From assembly GCA_900550335.1 (NCBI GenBank), contig URRU01000130.1, positions 1 through 5,278 on the forward strand: a stretch of DNA of 5,278 bases. Reading direction: 5' to 3'. The position numbers and the translations under genes were made by a program. Numbering within the stretch: position 1 is the stretch's first letter; the number at the start of each line of letters is the position of its first letter. The notes beneath the pieces were generated by a model. The model was not told the DNA's origin and did not search any database. It worked only from the letters and a program-made list of their open reading frames with translations. Shown here piece after piece: positions 1 to 5,278 of the stretch. The DNA comes from an uncultured Clostridium sp. Lineage in GTDB: Bacteria > Bacillota > Clostridia > Peptostreptococcales > Peptostreptococcaceae.

Positions 1-1857
1 AACTTCTTTTATTCTATTTCCAGAAAAACTATAGTTATCTATCTGTATTAATTCGACATCATCTGAAAATTCAAGTTTGCTTATTTCATTTCCTTGGAAT
101 GAAGCATTCCCTATTCTTAATACTGAAGCTGGTATGTATAAGCTTGTTAGTTTATTTCCTTTAAATGCTTCTGAATCTATAAATTTAACATAGTTAGGTA
201 TATTTAAAGACGAGATATTGTTTCCTAAAAATGCCCCTGCATCTATTACAAAATCTTTTTTACTATCTAAATCACTAGGAAAAGTTATTCCTTCTATTCC
301 CATATTTTTAAATGCTTCTTTTCCTATACCTTCAACTAATTTTTTAGAACCATCTGTATTTTCTATATATTTAGGAATTGCTATTGTTTTAGTTTTTTCT
401 AGTTTTTCTTTTCCAGATTCAGATAGTCCTGTTATACCGAAGTACTGTCCATCAGTTGCTGTATATGCACATTCTCCAGAAGTAAAGTCTTTTGAAGTCC
501 ATTCATTATCTGATTTTTTTAGATTTAAAGTGACTTTTATTATATAATTAGACATTGTTTTTTCTATTTCATTTTTTTTATCAATTAAATCACTTTCTGT
601 ATACTTCTCATCTGAAATAGATTTAAATATTCCTTCTATATTTATTTTTTCTGAATTTATTTTTTCTATTTCATCTAAATTTTTCCATTCTATTCCTTCG
701 TTTTCTAAGAATTTTTGTTTCTCTTTAAATCCAGATGTTAACTTAATATTTTTATTTAATATTTGCTCAATTTCTAATTTATTTTTAGTTTCTACATTTA
801 ATTCGCCTAAATCTAATATTATTTTATTATCACTATCAATCTTATTTTCTACAAATGCTTGAGAAGAAAACATTATCGCTCTATTTTGAGGTACACTTAA
901 GTTATTCACTCCATCAGTAAATACTCCTTCTGATATTTCAAGCTTATTATTTCCTTCTAAAATTGAAAATTCTTTTACACCAGTTGATTTAAAAGCTGAC
1001 ATTCCAACTTCTTTTAAATTTCCTTTAAATTCTATTCTAGAAGTTAAATTTTTACAATTCATGAATGCTTTAGTTCCTATAACTTCTAAATTTGAATTTA
1101 AATCAATACTACTAATATTTGCCATTGCAAATGCCATATCTCCTATTTCTTTAATAGTCGATGATAATTTTATAGTTTCTAAATTTTTACATCCACTAAA
1201 AGAACCTTGTCCTATAACATCTAATCCCTCGTTTAAAACTAGATTCTTAATATTTGTTCCTGAAAAAGCAGATTTACCTATTTCTTTTATTGTTGAACTA
1301 AATTGTACATTAGTTAAAGTTTTACATCCATTGAATGCAGATTCTCCAATATTTTCTAGACCTTCATTTAATACCACTTCTCTTATTGCAGTTCCCAAAA
1401 ACATTTTTTTACCTAAGTTTCTAATAGTTGAACTTAACTTTACCTCAGAAAGAGCTTTACAATCTTTAAATGCATTTTCTCCTATACTTACCAAGCCTTC
1501 ATTAAAAACAACTTTCTTAATAGTTTCATTTTTTAAGAAAGCTTCTTTCCCTATTGAAGTAACTGTCACGCCATCTATCTGCTCTGGTATAACAACTACC
1601 TCATCACTGCCAATATACTTATCAATACTTCCTGTTTCCTTATCAAACTCAAATTGTTCAGCCGGAGTTGGTGTCGTTACCTCCCCATTTTGACCAGAAC
1701 TTATATTTCCTTCTTCTGTTGCAGATCCATCTTCAGGAACTACCTCATTTTGCTCAACTGAAGGCACTACACCCTCCACATCAGCAAACACCTCTACATG
1801 ACTCATAGAAAGCCCTAATGCTATAGCCAATGCTATTGATAATGATTTCTTAAACAT
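1..1857 (-). CDS. BspA-type leucine-rich-repeat secreted surface protein, partial (3' end beyond left edge)
   Basis: The frame is open without a stop for 619 codons from ATG at 1857 to the window edge, so the C-terminus is missing. A signal peptide (residues 1-25, KK then a hydrophobic run, VFA|D) is followed by a Pro/Thr/acid-rich linker (26-66) and a lead-in, FEFDKETGSIDKYIG (69-83). LRR block 1 (about 87-300) has nine IGxxAF-type units. A non-repeat section (about 340-475) follows, then a W-rich lead-in ending GLSESGKEKL (477-486) and LRR block 2 (about 490 onward). This is the TpLRR/LRR_5 family, typically exported and often involved in adhesion or host contact; that role is family knowledge and is not shown here. 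Cell-wall anchoring signals, if any, would lie outside the window. The start is supported by a GGGGGTG ribosome site; an ATG just upstream runs into a stop after four codons. It has its own promoter and is separated from the upstream gene by a terminator. I am sure of the family, not of the function. Confidence 0.9.
   Translation of the reverse strand, partial: MFKKSLSIALAIALGLSMSHVEVFADVEGVVPSVEQNEVVPEDGSATEEGNISSGQNGEVTTPTPAEQFEFDKETGSIDKYIGSDEVVVIPEQIDGVTVTSIGKEAFLKNETIKKVVFNEGLVSIGENAFKDCKALSEVKLSSTIRNLGKKMFLGTAIREVVLNEGLENIGESAFNGCKTLTNVQFSSTIKEIGKSAFSGTNIKNLVLNEGLDVIGQGSFSGCKNLETIKLSSTIKEIGDMAFAMANISSIDLNSNLEVIGTKAFMNCKNLTSRIEFKGNLKEVGMSAFKSTGVKEFSILEGNNKLEISEGVFTDGVNNLSVPQNRAIMFSSQAFVENKIDSDNKIILDLGELNVETKNKLEIEQILNKNIKLTSGFKEKQKFLENEGIEWKNLDEIEKINSEKINIEGIFKSISDEKYTESDLIDKKNEIEKTMSNYIIKVTLNLKKSDNEWTSKDFTSGECAYTATDGQYFGITGLSESGKEKLEKTKTIAIPKYIENTDGSKKLVEGIGKEAFKNMGIEGITFPSDLDSKKDFVIDAGAFLGNNISSLNIPNYVKFIDSEAFKGNKLTSLYIPASVLRIGNASFQGNEISKLEFSDDVELIQIDNYSFSGNRIKEV
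25..327 (-). repeat. LRR block 2 of the surface protein (five visible units, continues past left edge)
   Basis: IGxxAF-like cores start at residues 511 (IGKEAF), 538 (IDAGAF), 560 (IDSEAF), 582 (IGNASF) and 606 (IDNYSF), with spacings 27, 22, 22 and 24. Between them are strand segments such as ISSLNIP, LTSLYIP and ISKLEF. These units use G-N-x-(L/I) after the core, where block 1 mostly uses GCKxL or GT-I. Block 2 is therefore a different LRR_5 subtype and not a further copy of block 1. Confidence 0.85.
991..1554 (-). repeat. LRR block 1: nine units in alternating 23/22-residue register (135-bp super-period)
   Basis: IGxxAF-type cores begin at residues 102, 125, 148, 170, 193, 215, 238, 260 and 284, giving spacings of 23, 23, 22, 23, 22, 23, 22 and 24. 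The motif NEGL recurs at residues 119, 164 and 209 (DNA 1492-1503, 1357-1368, 1222-1233), exactly 45 residues or 135 bp apart. SST-I recurs at 142, 187 and 232 with the same period. The unit therefore appears to be a pair of LRRs that was duplicated as a block. The copies have diverged at the DNA level. Confidence 0.9.
1783..1857 (-). other. Sec signal peptide of the LRR protein
   Basis: Residues 1-25 read as a classical n-h-c signal: MFKK, then the hydrophobic run SLSIALAIALGLSM, then a c-region ending V-F-A before D26. The A-x-A-like pattern (V23, A25) fits signal peptidase I cleavage after A25. No lipobox cysteine is present, so a lipoprotein is not indicated. The exact cleavage site is inferred by eye. 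Confidence 0.85.
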
Positions 1858-1862
1858 TAAAA

Positions 1863-1869
1863 CACCCCC
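1863..1869 (-). promoter_or_regulatory. Ribosome binding site of the LRR gene
   Basis: On the minus strand GGGGGTG lies five bases upstream of the ATG at 1857 and is complementary to the 16S rRNA tail. It fixes this ATG as the start. The nearer upstream ATG overlaps this G-run and is closed by TAA after ATG GGG GTG TTT. Confidence 0.8.
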
Positions 1870-1883
1870 ATATTCTAATTTTT

Positions 1884-1900
1884 AATTAACAATGTTAATT
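1884..1900. promoter_or_regulatory. Perfect 17-bp dyad at the predicted transcription start of the LRR gene (operator candidate)
   Basis: The + strand reads AATTAAC-AAT-GTTAATT: two perfect 7-base arms around a 3-base centre. It begins two bases downstream of the -10 hexamer, so it covers the expected +1 and early transcript. That is a common place for a repressor operator. The three-base centre makes an RNA hairpin poor, which favours a protein-binding site. No cognate regulator is in the window. Confidence 0.45.
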
Positions 1901-1902
1901 CG

Positions 1903-1930
1903 AGTATAGCACAGAAAACGTTACTTTCAT
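1903..1930 (-). promoter_or_regulatory. Sigma-A-type promoter with extended -10 for the LRR gene
   Basis: Read on the minus strand, the -10 is TATACT (1903-1908), preceded by TGC, which gives the extended TGnTATACT form (TG at 1910-1911). A weak -35, ATGAAA (1925-1930), matches TTGACA in four of six positions with a 16-bp spacer. The extended -10 can compensate for the weak -35. Transcription would start near 1895-1897, giving a leader of about 40 bases before the ATG. Confidence 0.6.
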
Positions 1931-1951
1931 CTGAATTGTCCTATACTATTT

Positions 1952-1978
1952 ATAGATACTTGTATAGACAAAATCTAT
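1952..1978. repeat. Imperfect inverted repeat upstream of the LRR promoter
   Basis: Arms ATAGAT (1952-1957) and ATCTAT (1973-1978) enclose a second pair, TTGT (1960-1963) and ACAA (1968-1971), around ATAG. This makes a nested dyad about 55-80 bases upstream of the predicted start. It could be a regulator site or could overlap an alternative promoter (TTGTCT at 1966-1971, TAGTAT at 1943-1948, 17-bp spacer, four of six matches each). In such AT-rich DNA it may also be chance. Confidence 0.25.
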
Positions 1979-2052
1979 TATCATTTCCTCTTTTATAGGA
2001 AAAATATAGTTATTAAACTAATTTACTATAACTTTTTTAACTACTAACAAAT

Positions 2053-2095
2053 AAAAAAAATACCCCAGTTCATTGTTTATCCAACAAACTGGGGT
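2053..2095 (-). terminator. Intrinsic terminator downstream of the ArsC/Spx-family gene
   Basis: On the minus strand a 9-bp perfect stem ACCCCAGTT / AACTGGGGT (2087-2095 with 2062-2070) encloses a 16-base loop that can itself pair TGTT with AACA. One A and then eight T residues (2053-2060) follow. The stem is much richer in G+C than the surroundings. It begins 15 bases after the stop codon at 2111. The other strand lacks a comparable T-run, so it acts on minus-strand transcripts and insulates the LRR gene from the upstream unit. Confidence 0.92.
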
Positions 2096-2110
2096 TTCTA
2101 TTTATGGGGG

Positions 2111-2467
2111 TTATTCGCCAAGTAATACTTTTGTCCACTCAGCTTCTTTAAATCCTACTAATACGTCCTTACCTGTATCAAGTATAGGTCTTTTTATAAG
2201 CATTCCATCTGTTACCAGAAGATCAAGAAGTTTATCTTCAGGTTCAACCTTTACAACATCTTTCAATTTAAGCTCTCTATACTTCACTCCACTAGTATTA
2301 AAGAACTTTTTAATATCAAGACCACTTCTTCTATACATTTCTTCTAATTCTTCTCTTGATGGTGTATTCTGTACCATATCTATATCTTCAAATTCTATTC
2401 CATTATCTACAAGCCATTTTTTAGCTTTTTTAACTGTAGAACATTTTGTATATCCATATAATTTCAT
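2111..2467 (-). CDS. ArsC/Spx/MgsR-family thioredoxin-fold protein
   Basis: This 118-residue protein has the usual length and fold signature of the ArsC/Spx/YffB family: an N-terminal beta strand with YGYTKCSTVKKAKKWL (active-site Cys9), a helical middle (37-56), NTSG (57-60), the conserved IKRPI near residues 91-95 and VGF at 104-106. Cys9 is followed by S-T-V, so the CxxC switch of Spx is absent and Cys9 is the only cysteine. True plasmid-type arsenate reductases use one Cys with glutaredoxin and arginine residues. Many chromosomal members of this family have no proven arsenate activity, and no ars genes are nearby. A Spx-like role with RNA polymerase is less likely without CxxC but cannot be excluded. 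The start is fixed by AGGAGG seven bases upstream. It lies 82 bp after the TenI gene and is closed by a strong terminator. I am sure of the family, not of the function. Confidence 0.88.
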   Translation of the reverse strand: MKLYGYTKCSTVKKAKKWLVDNGIEFEDIDMVQNTPSREELEEMYRRSGLDIKKFFNTSGVKYRELKLKDVVKVEPEDKLLDLLVTDGMLIKRPILDTGKDVLVGFKEAEWTKVLLGE

Positions 2468-2474
2468 ATTGTTT

Positions 2475-2480
2475 CCTCCT
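2475..2480 (-). promoter_or_regulatory. Ribosome binding site of the ArsC/Spx-family gene
   Basis: A perfect AGGAGG lies seven bases upstream of the ATG at 2467. It is the strongest Shine-Dalgarno in the window and confirms the start. Confidence 0.85.
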
Positions 2481-2498
2481 AAAAAATCTTTCCGTTTT

Positions 2499-2525
2499 AA
2501 TATACTATATATCTACCCGATTAAA
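2499..2525 (-). promoter_or_regulatory. Weak promoter candidate before the ArsC/Spx-family gene
   Basis: The minus strand shows TATATT (2499-2504) as a possible -10 and TTTAAT (2520-2525) as a poor -35, with a short 15-bp spacer. The 82-bp gap has no terminator hairpin, so the gene may instead be read from the thi operon. The call is tentative because AT-rich DNA often gives such matches. Confidence 0.22.
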
Positions 2526-2549
2526 TTTAGATTAAACATAAATTAGAAA

Positions 2550-3182
2550 CTATCTATTACTTACAAGTTCTTCTACAGTATTTTTAACATCATTACTTTT
2601 CATAATTAAAGACATAACCGCAATATCATCACAGTATTTTAGTGTTTCTGCTGCATTTGAAGAATCTATTCCTCCGAGAGCTACAACCTTGACTTTTGTT
2701 AATTTTCCGCCCTTCTTCAAAAGTTCAAGTCCCCTTGGTTTTAACCCTTCCTTACATTTTGTTTCGTATATATGTGAAAGAGTAATATATGAAACTTTTA
2801 CACCGTATTTACTGCAAAGTTCTTCCATTTCGCTTACTTCTTCCGCACTATGTAGAGAAAGTCCTATTTGTTTGCCTATATTAAAATCATATCCCTCTTG
2901 CAATCTCTCCTTAAATAACCAAAATGGAAGATGGATTCCATCACAGTCTGTCTCTTCATATACTTTAAATTTGCTATTTACCAGAATAGAAGTTTTTTTT
3001 CTAACTTCAACTGGAAGAGACGAAGATATCTTATCATATATCCTCTTTACCTCTTCATCAGTTAAATCTTTTTCTCTAATAATTATATTATCTACTCCAT
3101 TTATGCAAGCCTCTTTGATTCTATCAAAGTATTCTTGCTCGCTACATAGAGTCCTATTTGTAATTAGATACAAATTTATCAC
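2550..3182 (-). CDS. tenI: TenI/ThiE-fold protein, probably thiazole tautomerase TenI (would usually be annotated thiamine-phosphate synthase ThiE)
   Basis: This 210-residue TIM-barrel protein carries YLITNR (5-10), IIIREKD (33-39), LVNS (67-70), GIHLPF (82-87), GLSLHSAEE (107-115), SHIYETKCKEGLKPRG (136-151) and ALGGI (168-172). ThiE normally has ND and HxGQxD motifs for Mg-pyrophosphate binding. Here they read NS and HLPFW, so both acidic ligands are missing. The segment H-[VI]-[FY]-E-T-x-C-K-x-G-L-x-x-R-G matches my memory of Bacillus subtilis TenI, where the histidine (His122) is catalytic; here it is His137. TenI aromatises the thiazole phosphate carboxylate tautomer released by ThiG, which fits the position after thiG and thiH. 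It starts five bases after thiH, at GTG. If this is TenI, coupling of thiazole and pyrimidine needs a true ThiE elsewhere. The family is sure; the subfamily is inferred from motifs. Confidence 0.72.
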   Translation of the reverse strand: MINLYLITNRTLCSEQEYFDRIKEACINGVDNIIIREKDLTDEEVKRIYDKISSSLPVEVRKKTSILVNSKFKVYEETDCDGIHLPFWLFKERLQEGYDFNIGKQIGLSLHSAEEVSEMEELCSKYGVKVSYITLSHIYETKCKEGLKPRGLELLKKGGKLTKVKVVALGGIDSSNAAETLKYCDDIAVMSLIMKSNDVKNTVEELVSNR

Positions 3183-3184
3183 TA

Positions 3185-3189
3185 CCTTT
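3185..3189 (-). promoter_or_regulatory. Ribosome binding site of the TenI/ThiE gene, overlapping the thiH stop (start ambiguous)
   Basis: AAAGG overlaps the TAA of thiH and lies only two bases before the GTG at 3182, which is tight. A TTG in the same frame at 3173, codon 4, would have an 11-base spacing. GTG is preferred because it leaves the usual few residues before the first strand (YLIT). There is no ATG near. The overlap implies translational coupling to thiH. Confidence 0.5.
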
Positions 3190-4315
3190 ATTTCTGGCTT
3201 CTAGCTGTATAATCAAATCTTTCCCAGTCTTTAAATACGTGCTGATAGCCTATTTCTTTTAACATTGCTGTAACTTCAGGCACTTCGCAGTCGTGGTTAG
3301 GCTCAAACTGTGCTGTATCGTGTTCATTCTGAGAATGTCCACCTACATCAGTTGATACTCCTGCACTTAGTTTAGTTACACCAAATGGTATTATATGTTT
3401 TCTTGTTTCTAAGTTTTCTCTAGTAGATACGTTTAATCCTGCATGAGGGTCAAATAGTCTCATAACTAACATAGCCTGAACCATATTAGTATCAGTTACT
3501 TCCATTAATCCTTCAAAGCATCCTTTGAAAGGTCTTATTCTAGGTGCAGAATAAGATAGTTCAATATATGGATAATGATCTTTTAAATATTCTCCATGAA
3601 GTATAGTAAAGAATGCATCTGTTCTCCATTTATAAAGTCCTAAAAGAGCTCCAAGTGTAAGAGTTCTCATACCTGCTTTTGCTCCTCTTTCAGGTGCATC
3701 TAATCTCCATTTGTAGTTAGCTTTTGGCCCTTTTAGATGTACTTTTTTGTACATTTCTTCATTATATGTTTCCTGATATACAGTAAGACCTTCTGCTCCA
3801 TTTTCTACTAAGTGTTTGTATCCTTCAACACTCATTGGATAAACTTCTATTCCTATTGAAGGGAAATATTTAGTAGATAGATTTACAGCTTCTCCTATAT
3901 ATTCAACACTTGACATATTTTCACTTTCTCCAGTAAGTATTAATATATGTTTGAATCCCTGTTCAGCGATTGCCTGACATTCTTTATCTATTTCTTCCAT
4001 GTTTAATTTTTTTCTTTTGATTCCACTGTGACAGTTGTATCCGCAGTATACACAGTGGTTTTCGCAGTAGTTTGCTATATACATAGGAGTGTATAAAGTT
4101 AATGCTCTACCAAAATTCTGTATACTTATTCTATGAGCTTTCTGTGCCATAGCTTCTAGATGTTTTTCAGCTGTTGGAGATAATAAGTTTAAAACATCAT
4201 TGTGGTCTAATTTATCTTTTTCTAAACTTCTTAAAACATCATAGTCTGTTACATTTTCCCAATATTTATCAAAATCAAAATCCTTATACTGTTCTATTAC
4301 TTCATAGAAACTCAT
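3188..4315 (-). CDS. thiH: 2-iminoacetate synthase ThiH (radical-SAM tyrosine lyase)
   Basis: ThiH cleaves L-tyrosine with S-adenosylmethionine to give dehydroglycine (2-iminoacetate) and p-cresol, supplying the C2-N unit of the thiazole to ThiG in the cytoplasm of anaerobes. The 375 residues match the usual length (E. coli about 377). The radical-SAM cluster is C84-x3-C88-x2-C91 within YCENHCVYCGYNC. It is followed by a GGE-type motif, LTGE (127-130), the YQETY segment (180-184), and SYSAPRIRPFKG (254-265) in the C-terminal biotin/thiamine-synthesis-associated region. The N-terminal 60 residues form the ThiH-typical helical extension. The ATG start is preceded by a modest AGGCGA site six bases upstream. 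It lies 33 bp after thiG and five bp before the TenI gene. Having thiH and not thiO (glycine oxidase) fits an oxygen-avoiding organism. No key residue is missing. Confidence 0.97.
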   Translation of the reverse strand: MSFYEVIEQYKDFDFDKYWENVTDYDVLRSLEKDKLDHNDVLNLLSPTAEKHLEAMAQKAHRISIQNFGRALTLYTPMYIANYCENHCVYCGYNCHSGIKRKKLNMEEIDKECQAIAEQGFKHILILTGESENMSSVEYIGEAVNLSTKYFPSIGIEVYPMSVEGYKHLVENGAEGLTVYQETYNEEMYKKVHLKGPKANYKWRLDAPERGAKAGMRTLTLGALLGLYKWRTDAFFTILHGEYLKDHYPYIELSYSAPRIRPFKGCFEGLMEVTDTNMVQAMLVMRLFDPHAGLNVSTRENLETRKHIIPFGVTKLSAGVSTDVGGHSQNEHDTAQFEPNHDCEVPEVTAMLKEIGYQHVFKDWERFDYTARSQK

Positions 4316-4348
4316 TTCTTATCGCCTGCTTTCTTATTCTTAATTTCC

Positions 4349-5131
4349 CTATTTATTTAAGTTTCCTAAAAATCCTGTTAATGGTGAAGATGCATTAGCA
4401 TATTCTGAAACTGCACCTGTTTTAGCTAAGTATGCAGCTCTTCCTCCCTCAACTGCTAATTTAAATGCTTTTGCCATTTCAACTGGATCTCCTGCAGATG
4501 CTATAGCAGTATTTACTAGAACTGCATCAGCTCCCATTTCCATAGCTTCCATAGCCTGAGATGGTTTACCTATACCAGCATCTACTATTATAGGTATATC
4601 TAATTCTTCTATCATTATTCTTATCATTTCTTTCATCTGAAGACCTCTGTTAGATCCTATAGGTGCTCCAAGTGGCATAACAGCTGCTGCACCTGCTTCT
4701 ATTAATCTTCTTCCTGCATAAAGGTCTGGAGTCATGTATGGTAATACAACAAATCCTTCATCAGCTAATACTTTAGTAGCTTTTATTGTTTCTTCGTTGT
4801 CTGGAAGTAAGTATCTCATATCTGATATAACTTCTATTTTTATAAAATCTCCACATCCCATTTTTCTAGAAATTCTAGCTATTCTTATTGCTTCTTCTGC
4901 ATTTGTAGCACCTGAAGTGTTTGGAAGTATTGTCATATCTTTTGGTATGTAAGTAAGTATATTTTCTTCTTTGTTTCTTTCATCTAGGTCTACTCTTCTA
5001 AGTGCCATAGTTATTATTTCACTTCCACTAGCTTCTATAACTTTTGGAAGCATATCATTTGAGCCGTATTTTCCTGTTCCTATTAGAAGTCTACTATCAA
5101 ATTCATGTCCTTTTAATACTAATTTATCCAT
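4349..5131 (-). CDS. thiG: Thiazole synthase ThiG
   Basis: ThiG condenses 1-deoxy-D-xylulose 5-phosphate, the sulfur of ThiS-thiocarboxylate and dehydroglycine into the thiazole phosphate carboxylate. The 260 residues cover a complete TIM barrel of normal length. Visible family motifs are LIGTGKY (16-22), the strand [11 protein letters not shown] (38-48), ILPNTSGA (68-75), DFIKIEVI (95-102) with Lys98 as the Schiff-base lysine equivalent to Lys96 of Bacillus subtilis, [13 protein letters not shown] (151-163), [11 protein letters not shown] (181-191) and [11 protein letters not shown] (201-211), a late barrel strand and phosphate-site region. ATG at 5131 is supported by AGGGGG eight bases upstream. 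It lies 61 bp after thiF and 33 bp before thiH, in the order of the ThiG-ThiH pair that works as a complex. Nothing is abnormal. Confidence 0.98.
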   Translation of the reverse strand: MDKLVLKGHEFDSRLLIGTGKYGSNDMLPKVIEASGSEIITMALRRVDLDERNKEENILTYIPKDMTILPNTSGATNAEEAIRIARISRKMGCGDFIKIEVISDMRYLLPDNEETIKATKVLADEGFVVLPYMTPDLYAGRRLIEAGAAAVMPLGAPIGSNRGLQMKEMIRIMIEELDIPIIVDAGIGKPSQAMEAMEMGADAVLVNTAIASAGDPVEMAKAFKLAVEGGRAAYLAKTGAVSEYANASSPLTGFLGNLNK

Positions 5132-5139
5132 TTTTTATT

Positions 5140-5145
5140 CCCCCT
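5140..5145 (-). promoter_or_regulatory. Ribosome binding site of thiG
   Basis: AGGGGG lies eight bases upstream of the ATG at 5131 on the minus strand. It is strong enough to confirm the start and to allow independent translation within the operon. Confidence 0.75.
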
Positions 5146-5151
5146 ATTTTC

Positions 5152-5170
5152 AGATTACTTTAACTAATCT
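5152..5170 (-). repeat. Small inverted repeat in the thiF-thiG gap
   Basis: On the minus strand AGATTA and TAATCT form a perfect 6-bp stem around a 7-base loop (GTTAAAG). No T-run follows, so it is not an intrinsic terminator. It lies just upstream of the thiG ribosome site and could mark an RNA processing or stability element, or be chance. Confidence 0.25.
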
Positions 5171-5192
5171 ATTTTTATAATAAATAATAAAA

Positions 5193-5278
5193 TTATTCGC
5201 CATCTACTAGTATCTGTACTACTTTATTTGCCATGTGATTTGCACAAATTGAAACTCTAGGAGCCATTAATCCATCTC
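5193..5278 (-). CDS. thiF: C-terminal end of probable ThiF (ThiS adenylyltransferase), partial at right edge
   Basis: The last 27 codons before a TAA at 5193-5195 are in the window. They read DGLMAPRVSICANHMANKVV followed by QILVDGE. The pattern LMAPRV-x(5)-NHMAN-x-VV resembles the C-terminal helix of clostridial ThiF proteins, which adenylate the C-terminal glycine of ThiS. The position directly before thiG, in the same direction, fits the common thiS-thiF-thiG-thiH order. The nucleotide-binding and catalytic parts lie beyond the edge, so the call rests on the tail and the context. Another E1-like (MoeB/HesA) protein is the alternative. Confidence 0.7.
   Translation of the reverse strand, partial: DGLMAPRVSICANHMANKVVQILVDGE

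Noticed and set aside
218..547. A 109-codon open frame on the plus strand
   Set aside because: It lies entirely opposite the LRR protein, has a Ser/Phe/Ile/Pro-rich composition typical of an antisense shadow, and lacks a Shine-Dalgarno.
991..1554. CRISPR-like or tandem DNA repeat array
   Set aside because: The 135-bp periodicity is explained by the coding sequence of LRRs. There are no identical direct repeats with unique spacers.
1061..1693. A 210-codon open frame on the plus strand
   Set aside because: It is antisense to LRR block 1. Because that block repeats with a period that is a multiple of three and has strong codon bias, the opposite frame stays open by default. It has no ribosome site and no recognisable protein family.
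1984..2002. Hairpin TTTCCT / AGGAAA between the terminator and the LRR promoter
   Set aside because: Only six base pairs, mostly A/T, with a 7-base loop. The four T/A bases beyond it are too few for a terminator, and it lies outside the predicted transcript of the LRR gene.
2073..2546. A 157-codon open frame on the plus strand
   Set aside because: It starts inside the terminator loop and runs opposite the ArsC/Spx-family gene, which has a perfect ribosome site and clear family motifs.
2689..3204. A 171-codon open frame on the plus strand
   Set aside because: It is antisense to the TenI/ThiE gene, whose motifs are unmistakable; the plus-strand protein has no recognisable feature.
5132..5192. 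TPP riboswitch or terminator in the thiF-thiG gap
   Set aside because: The 61-bp gap is too short for a TPP aptamer and has no CUGAGA-type conserved core. The small hairpin there lacks a following T-run.

Overview
The window is strongly AT-rich, with A/T-ending codons, strong AGGAGG or GGGGG-type ribosome sites and BspA-type leucine-rich surface proteins. This points to a low-GC anaerobic Firmicute of class Clostridia. The gene order (thiF)-thiG-thiH-thiE/tenI and the LRR style suggest the Peptostreptococcaceae or a neighbouring family, but this is an inference and no species can be named. Every real gene lies on the minus strand, so transcription runs from the right edge to the left.

Right part (5278 to 2550): the distal end of a thiamine-thiazole operon. 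It holds the last 27 codons of a probable thiF, then complete thiG (thiazole synthase), thiH (radical-SAM tyrosine lyase) and a TenI/ThiE-fold gene. ThiF adenylates ThiS so that it can be charged with sulfur. ThiH cleaves tyrosine to dehydroglycine. ThiG condenses DXP, ThiS-thiocarboxylate and dehydroglycine. The last gene sits where 'thiE' is usually annotated, but its active-site motifs look like the thiazole tautomerase TenI and not like thiamine-phosphate synthase. Spacings are 61, 33 and 5 bp, consistent with one transcript. The promoter, and any TPP riboswitch, would lie beyond the right edge.

Middle (2549 to 2053): a small ArsC/Spx-fold thioredoxin-like protein with a single N-terminal cysteine and a strong Shine-Dalgarno. 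It is followed by a clear intrinsic terminator for the minus strand. No terminator is visible between the TenI gene and this gene, so read-through from the thi operon is possible.

Left part (2052 to 1): an intergenic control region with an extended -10 promoter and a perfect 17-bp dyad at the predicted transcription start. It is followed by the first 619 codons of a secreted BspA-like leucine-rich-repeat protein that runs off the left edge. That protein has a signal peptide, a first LRR block of nine units in an alternating 23/22-residue register (45-residue super-period), a non-repeat middle section and a second LRR block.

Nothing here amounts to a clearly new system. The observations most worth following up are the TenI-like identity of the operon's last gene and the operator-like dyad at the start of the surface-protein transcript.
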